Source: JAEUMW01 sp039807745 (GTDB taxonomy: Bacteria; Pseudomonadota; Gammaproteobacteria; Burkholderiales; JAEUMW01). From it: 19,087 nucleotides of DNA. The DNA lies in NCBI GenBank assembly GCA_039807745.1, contig JBDHRV010000062.1:1-19087 (forward strand). The letters are read 5' to 3'. The position numbers and the translations under genes were made by a program. The notes beneath the pieces were generated by a model. It saw nothing but the letters and a program-made list of their open reading frames with translations, made no database searches and was not told the DNA's origin. Shown piece by piece: positions 7,488 to 14,037 of this stretch (position 1 is its first letter; every line of letters starts with the position of its first letter).

Positions 7488-7799
7488 TTTCGGCTTTCTA
7501 CTCTTCGGCTGACCTGAGCCAGGAACGGGAGTATGAAGGGATCAGCCATCACGGTGCAATCGGCCAACTCCGCAACAACGGTCAAGTATCAGTGCCCGCT
7601 CGACAAGACGAGGGCGTCGCCAATTCCACGGGCAACTTTGGCAGGGGCACGTTGTCCCACGGCTCGATGTTGGCGCGAAAATCGCTAGACGCGCTTCGGC
7701 TTCAAGCTGTGCCACAATGTTCTCGCTCAACACCCGAACGTTGGCCAGCTCCCCCGAGGTAGACTTGCGGTAGAGCGACCGACGGCAGCGGAGGTTCGC
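7488..7799. other. Divergent intergenic region thrS / prkA
   Basis: These 312 bases separate the divergent thrS and prkA genes. They contain the sigma-54 promoter described separately. A GC-rich imperfect dyad lies at 7594-7615 (GCC..CTCG with CGAG..GGC), about 55-75 bases upstream of the -24 box, a usual distance for an activator site. A weak sigma-70-like pair for thrS is possible on the minus strand: CATACT at 7535-7530 with TTGCAC 18 bases upstream. An open frame crosses the region on the minus strand but it has no family-like content or start signal, so I do not call a gene. Confidence 0.6.
7670..7687 (+). promoter_or_regulatory. Sigma-54 (RpoN) promoter of prkA-yeaH-spoVR
   Basis: The sequence TTGGCGCGAAAATCGCTA matches the sigma-54 consensus TTGGCACGNNNNTTGCTA at all but two fixed positions. 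The invariant GG (7672-7673) and GC (7684-7685) are separated by exactly ten bases. The expected start site is near 7697, giving a leader of roughly 100 bases before the prkA ATG. In E. coli the homologous yeaGH operon is in the NtrC/sigma-54 nitrogen-starvation regulon, so the location agrees with established biology. I could not identify a confident enhancer-binding site for the activator. Confidence 0.75.
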
Positions 7800-9806
7800 A
7801 TGGAAGGAAACCCAACACACATCCTCTCGGCTTTCGGAGAGGCTTCAACAGCGGCAACAAGTCGCGGCGCGCACGAGACCGGAGCGAACTTCCTGGATCG
7901 TTTCCGGGAACGTTACGAGGGCGGGCTCGAAGAGGAGTATTCGCTCGCCGAGTATCTCGAGCTCTGCCGCACCAATCCCGCCGCGTACGCCACCGCCGCC
8001 GAGCGCATGCTGATGGCGATCGGCGAGCCGGAGATGATCGACACGCGCGCGGATCCGCGGCTGTCGCGCATCTTCTCCAATAAGATCGTTCGTGTCTATC
8101 CGGCTTTCCGCGACTTCTTCGGCATGGAGGACACGATCGAGCAGATCGTCGCCTACTTCAAGCACGCGGCTCAGGCTCTGGAGGAGCGCAAGCAGATTCT
8201 CTATCTGCTGGGCCCACCCGGTGGCGGCAAGAGCTCGCTCGCCGAGAAGCTGAAGAGTCTGATGGAGCAGATGCCCTTTTACGCGCTCAAGGGTTCGCCG
8301 GTAAACGAGACCCCGCTCGGTCTCTTCTCTGCGGAACAGGACGGCCCGGCACTCGAGGCGGAGTATGGCATTCCTCGCCGTCACTTCGATCCCATTCCGT
8401 CGCCGTGGGCAGTGAAACGGCTCCAGGAGTATGGGGGCGACCTCTCGAAGTTTCGGGTCGTCAAGCTGCGTCCTTCCGCGCTGGCGCAGATCGGGGTATG
8501 CAAGACCGAACCCGGGGACGAGAACAACCAGGACATCTCTTCGCTGGTCGGCAAGCTCGACATTCGCAAACTCGAACAGTATGCCCAGGACGACCCTGAC
8601 GCCTACAGCTACTCGGGCGGCCTGTGTCGCGCCAATCAGGGGCTGCTCGAGTTCGTCGAGATGTTCAAGGCTCCGATCAAGGTGCTGCATCCGCTCCTCA
8701 CCGCCACGCAGGAAGGCAACTACAAGGGTACGGAAGGCTTCGGCGCCATCCCATTCGACGGTATCGTGCTGGCCCACTCCAATGAATCCGAGTGGCAGAG
8801 CTTCCGCAACAACAAGAACAACGAGGCGTTCCTCGATCGCATCTACATTGTCAAGGTCCCGTACTGCCTGAGGGTCACGGACGAGATCCGCATCTACGAG
8901 AAGCTCATCGCGTACTCGTCGCTTGCGGAAGCGCCGTGCGCGCCGGGGACGCTTCGCATGATGGCGCAGTTCGCCGTGCTGACACGCCTCAAGGAGCCCG
9001 AGAATTCGAGCCTCTTCAGCAAGATGCGCGTGTACGACGGCGAGAATCTCAAGGACGTCGATCCGAAGGCCAAGTCGCTCCAGGAATATCGGGACTTTGG
9101 GGGCGTCGACGAGGGCATGACCGGCCTTTCCACGCGCTTCGCGTATAAGGTGCTCTCGAAGGTGTTCAACTTCGACCACAGCGAGATCGCGGCCAATCCC
9201 GTGCATCTCCTTTACGTGCTCGAACAGCAGATCGAGCGCGAGCAGTTCCCGGCCGAGCTCGAGAAGCGCTATCGCGCGTTCGTCAAGGAGCATCTCGCCG
9301 CGCCTTACGTCGAGTTCATCGGCAAGGAGATCCAGACGGCCTACCTCGAGTCGTATTCGGAGTACGGCCAGAACATCTTCGACCGCTACGTCACCTACGC
9401 CGACCTGTGGATTCAAGATCAGGAGTACCGCGATCCGAACACGGGCGAAATTCTCGACCGCGCAGCGCTGAACGACGAGCTGGAGAAAATCGAGAAGCCT
9501 GCCGGTATCGGCAATCCCAAGGACTTCCGCCACGAGATCGTCAACTTCGTGCTGCGGGCTCGCGCCGCCAACGCCGGCAAGAATCCGTCGTGGACCAGCT
9601 ATGAGAAGCTGCGCTCAGTGATCGAGAAGAAGATGTTCTCCACTACCGAGGATCTGCTGCCGGTGATTTCGTTCAACGCCAAGGCATCCGACGAAGAGCG
9701 GAAGAAGCACCAGAACTTCGTAGATCGTATGGTCGAGAAGGGCTATACCCCGAAACAGGTGCGTTTGCTGGTAGAGTGGTACCTCCGCGTCAGGAAATCC
9801 AGCTAG
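7800..9806 (+). CDS. prkA: PrkA-family serine protein kinase / AAA+ ATPase
   Basis: This 668-aa protein is homologous to B. subtilis PrkA and E. coli YeaG, cytoplasmic proteins with an AAA+ core and a kinase-related C-terminal region. They take part in sporulation or starvation responses; relatives have been reported to have kinase activity and, for PrkA, AAA+ protease activity. Walker A is GPPGGGKSS at 138-146. The core contains the conserved NETPLGLF, YSGGLCRANQGLLEFVEMFK and LTATQEGNYKG stretches and a sensor-like AHSNESEW. The C-terminal domain (about 400-668) includes FGGVDEGMTGLSTRFAYKVL. The ATG at 7800 has GGAGG five bases upstream. It is the first gene of the operon. Confidence 0.95.
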   Translation: MEGNPTHILSAFGEASTAATSRGAHETGANFLDRFRERYEGGLEEEYSLAEYLELCRTNPAAYATAAERMLMAIGEPEMIDTRADPRLSRIFSNKIVRVYPAFRDFFGMEDTIEQIVAYFKHAAQALEERKQILYLLGPPGGGKSSLAEKLKSLMEQMPFYALKGSPVNETPLGLFSAEQDGPALEAEYGIPRRHFDPIPSPWAVKRLQEYGGDLSKFRVVKLRPSALAQIGVCKTEPGDENNQDISSLVGKLDIRKLEQYAQDDPDAYSYSGGLCRANQGLLEFVEMFKAPIKVLHPLLTATQEGNYKGTEGFGAIPFDGIVLAHSNESEWQSFRNNKNNEAFLDRIYIVKVPYCLRVTDEIRIYEKLIAYSSLAEAPCAPGTLRMMAQFAVLTRLKEPENSSLFSKMRVYDGENLKDVDPKAKSLQEYRDFGGVDEGMTGLSTRFAYKVLSKVFNFDHSEIAANPVHLLYVLEQQIEREQFPAELEKRYRAFVKEHLAAPYVEFIGKEIQTAYLESYSEYGQNIFDRYVTYADLWIQDQEYRDPNTGEILDRAALNDELEKIEKPAGIGNPKDFRHEIVNFVLRARAANAGKNPSWTSYEKLRSVIEKKMFSTTEDLLPVISFNAKASDEERKKHQNFVDRMVEKGYTPKQVRLLVEWYLRVRKSS

Positions 9807-9809
9807 GCC

Positions 9810-11093
9810 GTGGCCGACATCATCGACAGGCGGGAGAATCCGAGGCACAAGAGCGCCGTCAACCAGCAGCGCTTCCTGCGGCGTTATCGGGCGCAGGTTC
9901 GCGAAGCCGTCGCGCACGCCATCGCCGGCCGCAAGATCGCTGAAGCCGATCGCGATGCCAGCATCTCCATCCCGGCCCGCGACCTGAACGAACCGGTTTT
10001 CTCGCATGGGATCGGCGGTCGTCGCCAGATCGTCCTGCCGGGTAACCGGGAATTCGTGACCGGCGACGCGATTCAGCGCCCGCAAGGTGGAGGGGGTGGC
10101 GCGGGTGGGAGCGGTGCCTCGGACGATGCCGAGGGTGAAGATAGTTTCCGGTTCCGCTTATCCCGCGAGGAATTCCTCGACTTCTTCTTCGAGGACATGG
10201 CGCTGCCTGACCTCGTCAAGACACAGCTCGCCGCCGTCCCTCATCAGCGGCGTGTGAGGGCGGGTTACCGCATCGATGGCACACCCTCCAGCTTGGCCGT
10301 TGTCCGCACGATGCGCGAGTCGCTCGCACGCCGCATCGCTTTCGCGGGACCGGCGCTCGCCCGACTGCGGGAAGTCTGCGATGCACTCGACGCCCTCGGC
10401 GGCGATGCGGCCGACCCTGAAGACCCGCAGGTAGCAAAGCTCCTGCAAGAGCAGGAACTGCTGCGTGCGCACATCGGCCGCGTCCCGTTCATCGATACTT
10501 TCGATCTGCGTTACCGCAATCGTGTCACGCAACCGATACCCATAGCGCAAGCGGTCATGTTCTGCGTGATGGATGTATCGGGGTCGATGGACGAATCGCG
10601 CAAGGATCTCGCGAAGCGCTTCTTCATTCTTCTGCACCTCTTTCTCAAGCGCCACTACGACCGCATCGAGATCGTGTTCATCCGGCACCACACGTCGGCC
10701 AAGGTGGTCGACGAGGAGGAGTTCTTTCATTCCACCGAGAGCGGCGGCACGCGCGTGTCGAGCGCGCTGGAGATGACCATCGACGAGATCAGGGAGAAGT
10801 TCCCGCGCGATCGGTGGAACATCTACGTTGCCCAGGCGTCGGACGGCGACAACCTGGAAAGCGACTCTCCGCGGTGCCGCGAACTGCTCCTGAACGAGCT
10901 GCTGCCGATGGTGCAGTACATGGCGTACGTCGAGATCACCACTGGCGAGCCGCAGAATCTCTGGGTCCAATACGAACAGGTGCGCGCCGCACGGGCGAAC
11001 TTCGCCTTGGGACGCATCCGCGACCGCGGCGATATCTTTCCCGTCCTGCGCGAGCTCTTCGCGAAGAAGGACAAAGAACGGACGGCGGCCTGA
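9810..11093 (+). CDS. yeaH: UPF0229/DUF444 VWA-like protein (YeaH homologue)
   Basis: This 427-aa protein belongs to the YeaH family, always linked to prkA/yeaG. Its biochemical role is unknown; co-operation with the PrkA kinase is inferred from constant linkage. The N-terminus IDRRENPRHKSAVNQQRFL matches the family. A glycine-rich stretch (RPQGGGGGAGG, about 90-101) separates the N-terminal part from the rest. A VWA-like metal site is visible: DVSGSMD at 255-261, T314 in GGTRVSS and ASDGDN at 343-348. The start is GTG at 9810, four bases after the prkA stop, with AGGAAA inside prkA as a distant ribosome site. Its frame and N-terminus fit E. coli YeaH, which supports this start. Confidence 0.93.
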   Translation: MADIIDRRENPRHKSAVNQQRFLRRYRAQVREAVAHAIAGRKIAEADRDASISIPARDLNEPVFSHGIGGRRQIVLPGNREFVTGDAIQRPQGGGGGAGGSGASDDAEGEDSFRFRLSREEFLDFFFEDMALPDLVKTQLAAVPHQRRVRAGYRIDGTPSSLAVVRTMRESLARRIAFAGPALARLREVCDALDALGGDAADPEDPQVAKLLQEQELLRAHIGRVPFIDTFDLRYRNRVTQPIPIAQAVMFCVMDVSGSMDESRKDLAKRFFILLHLFLKRHYDRIEIVFIRHHTSAKVVDEEEFFHSTESGGTRVSSALEMTIDEIREKFPRDRWNIYVAQASDGDNLESDSPRCRELLLNELLPMVQYMAYVEITTGEPQNLWVQYEQVRAARANFALGRIRDRGDIFPVLRELFAKKDKERTAA

Positions 11094-11097
11094 TGCC

Positions 11098-12750
11098 ATG
11101 ACTACACAAGAGCCCGCACCCAAAGAATTGCCGGCGGCCAAGCCTCTGCCATTGCCGCTGCCCGAGGATTTCATGGACGCTGCCCCGCCCGCGCTGAGGC
11201 GTCGCGCGGGCGCCCCCCTGCCTGGCGGTTCCGAATGGTCGTTCAGTCTGGTGGAGCGCTACGACCGCGAGATCGCCCGCGTCGCCGGAGCCTACGGTCT
11301 CGACACCTTTCCCAATCAGATCGAGATCATCAGCGCCGAGCAGATGATGGACGCCTACGCGTCCAACGGTATGCCGATCGGCTACTATCACTGGTCTTTC
11401 GGCAAACACTTCCTCGCGACGGAGCAGACCTACAAGCGCGGTCGCATGGGTCTCGCCTACGAGATCGTGATCAATTCGAGCCCCTGTATCGCGTATCTGC
11501 TCGAAGAGAACACCATGCCGATGCAGGCGCTTGTGATCGCGCATGCCTCGTATGGACACAACTCGTTCTTCAAGGGCAACTACCTTTTTCGTACCTGGAC
11601 TCAGCCCGACGCCATCATCGACTATCTCCTGTTCGCCCGACAATACCTAGCCGAGTGCGAGCAGCGCTACGGCGAAGAGGAGGTGGAACGGACGCTGGAC
11701 GCCTGCCACGCGCTGGCCAATTTCGGCGTCGACCGCTACAAGCGCCCAGCCAAGCGTTCGCTCGCGCAGGAACGGGTACGCCTCAAGGAACGTGAGGAGC
11801 ACCTGCAGCAACAGGTGAACGAACTCTGGCGCACGCTGCCTCGGCGTCAGATCGAGAACGCGGAACCGGAGGAACAGCGCTTCCCGCCCGAGCCGCAGGA
11901 GAATCTCCTTTACTTCCTTGAGAAGCACGCGCCGCTACTCGAACCGTGGCAGCGCGAGATCGCTCGCATCGTCCGCAAGCTTGCCCAGTACTTCTACCCG
12001 CAGCGCCAGACGCAGGTGATGAACGAGGGTTGGGCGACCTTCTGGCACTACACGATCATGCAGACGCTGTACGACGAAGGTCTGCTCGCCGACAGCTTCC
12101 TCCTCGAGATCCTGCATTCGCACACCAACGTTCTCGCGCAGCCGGGATTCGACAACCCGCACTTCGGTGGCATCAACCCCTATGCCTTGGGTTTCGCAAT
12201 GTATCGCGACATACAGCGCATATGCCAGTCGCCCACTGAAGAGGATCGTCGGTGGTTTCCCGATGTGGCCGGTTCGGATTGGTTGCGCACGCTCGATTTC
12301 GCGATGCGCAACTTCAAGGACGAGAGTTTCATCCAGCAGTTCCTGTCGCCGAAAGTCATGCGCGATTTCCGGCTGTTCTGCCTGATCGACGATGACGACA
12401 AGCCGCATCTCGAGGTGGGCGCCATCCACGACGACGCCGGTTACCGCGCCTTGCGAACAACCCTGGCGCAGCAGTACGCGCTAAGCGAACGTGAGCCGAA
12501 CATTCAGGTCGTGAACGTCGATGTGCGTGGCGATCGCTCCCTGACGCTGCGCCACTATCGCAACGACCGCCGCCCGCTTACCCCCCCCTACAAGGACGTG
12601 CTGCGCCATCTCGCCTATTTGTGGGGTTTTACCGTCCGCCTCGAAACCGCCAACGAGGACGGCACTGTCGTCCCGACGCACGAATGCCGGGTGGAGAAGC
12701 GGCGCGTCGGCGCACTATCGCCCTCCGTGCTCCTGCGCAACCTGTCCTAA
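11098..12750 (+). CDS. spoVR: SpoVR family protein
   Basis: This 550-aa protein is related to B. subtilis SpoVR (spore cortex formation) and E. coli YcgB. The molecular function is not known. A proline-rich, non-conserved N-terminus (1-45) is followed by the SpoVR core. Conserved segments include PNQIEIISAEQMMDAY, GMPIGYYHWSFGKHF, IAHASYGHNSFFKGN, the histidine-containing NEGWATFWHYTIM and NPYALGFAMYRDIQRI. The many conserved His/Glu residues suggest a metal site (inference). The ATG at 11098 follows the yeaH stop by four bases. The prkA-yeaH-spoVR cluster recurs in many proteobacteria. A GC-rich dyad without a T-run follows at 12757-12788; I do not call it a terminator. Confidence 0.95.
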   Translation: MTTQEPAPKELPAAKPLPLPLPEDFMDAAPPALRRRAGAPLPGGSEWSFSLVERYDREIARVAGAYGLDTFPNQIEIISAEQMMDAYASNGMPIGYYHWSFGKHFLATEQTYKRGRMGLAYEIVINSSPCIAYLLEENTMPMQALVIAHASYGHNSFFKGNYLFRTWTQPDAIIDYLLFARQYLAECEQRYGEEEVERTLDACHALANFGVDRYKRPAKRSLAQERVRLKEREEHLQQQVNELWRTLPRRQIENAEPEEQRFPPEPQENLLYFLEKHAPLLEPWQREIARIVRKLAQYFYPQRQTQVMNEGWATFWHYTIMQTLYDEGLLADSFLLEILHSHTNVLAQPGFDNPHFGGINPYALGFAMYRDIQRICQSPTEEDRRWFPDVAGSDWLRTLDFAMRNFKDESFIQQFLSPKVMRDFRLFCLIDDDDKPHLEVGAIHDDAGYRALRTTLAQQYALSEREPNIQVVNVDVRGDRSLTLRHYRNDRRPLTPPYKDVLRHLAYLWGFTVRLETANEDGTVVPTHECRVEKRRVGALSPSVLLRNLS

Positions 12751-12778
12751 GCGCCCGGACGGGTTGCCCGACGCGGGC

Positions 12779-13040
12779 TCATGCGTCCAAGATCACCGCG
12801 AAGCCGACGTAGCTCATACGCTCGCCGTCAAAGGACATCAGGTTCGCGTCCGACTGCAGCCGCGGGTTGGCCATTACCTTCTTCATACCCTCGGCACGCA
12901 TGCCCCGCGAGGGGTATCGTCCCGTCGAACACCTGCGCGAAGGCGCCTCGTGAGCGGCGGATGAGATAGAACTGGCGGACGGGGTCGTGAAGGGATTGGG
13001 CGGCGGCGCCGATGATGGGAATACCCCTATCAATCCAGTA
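12779..13040 (-). pseudogene. Frameshifted C-terminal fragment of an unrecognised protein
   Basis: Downstream of rmlC and on the same strand, two overlapping frames together look like one protein tail. The first (about 13040-12900) reads IDRGIPIIGAAAQSLHDPV, then RQFYLIRRSRGAFAQVFDG and TIPLAGHAC. The second (about 12895-12779) reads MKKVMANPRLQSDANLMSF, then DGERMSYVGFAVILDA and a TGA stop. The switch lies around 12880-12915. There is no ATG, GTG or TTG in the first frame between its last upstream stop and the good stretch, so the front is also missing. I do not recognise the family. The composition suggests a once-functional gene, but this is judged by eye. Confidence 0.5.
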
Positions 13041-13569
13041 TTCCTCTGAAATCGGGGCATGTATTGTCTCGCTCGATGATCACCTCAGGCTGGCGCGGCC
13101 ACTCGATCGCAAACGCCGGATCGTTCCACCGCACGCCGCGAGCGCTGGACGCGTCGTAGATGTTACTCATCTGGTAAAGAACCTCGGTGCCGTCAACCAG
13201 CGTGATGAAACCATGCGCGAAACCCTCGGGAATGTAGAGCTGCCGCCCGTTCTCGGCCGTCAGTTCCGCACCGATCCACTGCTTGAACGTTGGCGAACCG
13301 GGCCGCAGGTCGATGATGCAGTCCCAGATCGCGCCCATCGTGCAGCGAACCAGCTTGGCCTGCGCGAAGGGGGGCAGTTGCAGGTGCATGCCGCGCAGCG
13401 TGCCGGCCTTCTTGTTGAAGGAGACGTTGCACTCGAAGAGGTCGGAATTGCAGCCGTGCTCGCGCATTTCCCTTGCCGACCAAGTGCGCGCGAAGAATCC
13501 TCGCGCATCCTCGAAGCGTACGGGATCAATGACGAAAGCGCCGCTCAGCAGGGTCTCAGTGAATCGCAT
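13030..13569 (-). CDS. rmlC: dTDP-4-dehydrorhamnose 3,5-epimerase family protein
   Basis: This 179-aa cupin-fold enzyme belongs to the RmlC family, which epimerises C3 and C5 of dTDP-4-keto-6-deoxyglucose on the way to dTDP-rhamnose for surface polysaccharide. The length is normal. Visible are FVIDPVRFEDARGFFARTW, the active-site histidine H62 in LRGMHLQ, VRCTMGAIWDCIIDLRPGSP with D87, H119 in YIPEGFAHGF and Y132. The usual RGxHYQ motif reads RGMHLQ, so substrate specificity may differ. No rmlA, rmlB or rmlD lies in the window; its neighbours are gene remnants, so its pathway here is unclear. It ends in tandem stops TGA TAG. Confidence 0.88.
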   Translation of the reverse strand: MRFTETLLSGAFVIDPVRFEDARGFFARTWSAREMREHGCNSDLFECNVSFNKKAGTLRGMHLQLPPFAQAKLVRCTMGAIWDCIIDLRPGSPTFKQWIGAELTAENGRQLYIPEGFAHGFITLVDGTEVLYQMSNIYDASSARGVRWNDPAFAIEWPRQPEVIIERDNTCPDFRGILD

Positions 13570-13622
13570 GGGTGCTCAGGCTCCGGGCAACGGTGATCGG
13601 CCGCAGCGTCTCATCCGGCATG

Positions 13623-13756
13623 TCATCGGTGAGCCGTTTCTTGATGTGCGATCTGCGCCAGGTCGCGCACGCGGTGATTCTCGCCGGCCTGTCCGATGTT
13701 GGACGCATAATTGTACACCCCCTCCTCCGGCGTTCGCAGCATGCTGACGAACGCGT
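13623..13756 (-). pseudogene. C-terminal remnant of an NAD-dependent sugar epimerase/dehydratase
   Basis: The minus-strand frame ending at the TGA 13625-13623 reads AFVSMLRTPEEGVYNYAS, then NIGQAGENHRVRDLAQIAH. This strongly resembles the segment of extended-SDR epimerases where the cofactor/sugar domains meet (pattern AF..ML..P..VYN.....N.RV.DLAQI). The stop follows after a few unrelated residues, and the Rossmann-fold N-terminus is absent: upstream sequence belongs to a different gene on the other strand. It is therefore a fragment of about 40 residues. It precedes rmlC on the same strand, consistent with a decayed nucleotide-sugar gene cluster. Confidence 0.65.
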
Positions 13757-14037
13757 CTGAACTCGATCAGATCTACCTCGGCAGGATGGCGACTTGGCCC
13801 GACGGCACCGCAGTACGCCTGGGAGTCGCATCCGAGAAGCGCGCGCTGCGGGCCTTGACGCTCGATGGCCAGGAACCCACGCCGATGAACGCTACGTCCG
13901 GAGCCTATCCCCATTTCAGGCGTTTGTTTCTGGTGACCCGTGCAAGGCGCTCGACGGCAGTCGAGCGCTTCGTCGTCTTCGTGCGGTCCGCCGCCGTGCG
14001 TCACATGCTCACCAGCAAGGGACAGTGGATTCCATGA
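13741..14037 (+). pseudogene. Truncated PstS-like periplasmic substrate-binding protein
   Basis: The plus-strand frame ending at TGA 14037 contains ASELDQIYLGRMATWPDGT, then ALTLDGQEPTPMNATSGAY and FVRSAAVRHMLTSKGQWIP. These resemble the C-terminal half of phosphate-binding (PstS-like) proteins: the xxIFLGRxxxWpDG motif and the DGvaPT..a..sG.YP tail. The signal peptide and first domain are missing, and no ribosome site precedes the ATG at 13741. In relatives a longer stretch normally separates the two motifs, so there is probably an internal deletion as well (inference). The stop overlaps the ATG of the GGDEF-EAL gene (ATGA). In related operons such a protein sits upstream of a cyclic-di-GMP enzyme. 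Confidence 0.6.

Noticed and set aside
7630..7655. A second sigma-54-like motif (TTTGGCAGGGGCACGTTG)
   Set aside because: After GG the tenth-base spacing gives TT instead of GC, so the -12 element is missing; the box at 7670-7687 is clearly better.
7542..7820. 92-aa minus-strand open frame in the thrS-prkA gap
   Set aside because: No recognisable family, no ribosome site, it overlaps the prkA start and the promoter; likely a chance frame.
7845..9533. 562-aa open frame on the minus strand opposite prkA
   Set aside because: It lies entirely antisense to the well-conserved prkA gene, has no family-like motifs and is explained by high-GC codon bias keeping the opposite strand open.
12757..12788. 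Hairpin after spoVR as a terminator
   Set aside because: GCCCG/CGGGC nested in GGACG/CGTCC folds well, but no T-run follows on the plus strand, so an intrinsic terminator is not supported.
13794..14033. 80-residue N-terminal extension of the GGDEF-EAL protein
   Set aside because: This stretch is read in another frame by the PstS-like remnant, which has family-like content; the ATG at 14034 is followed directly by a membrane segment and overlaps the upstream stop.
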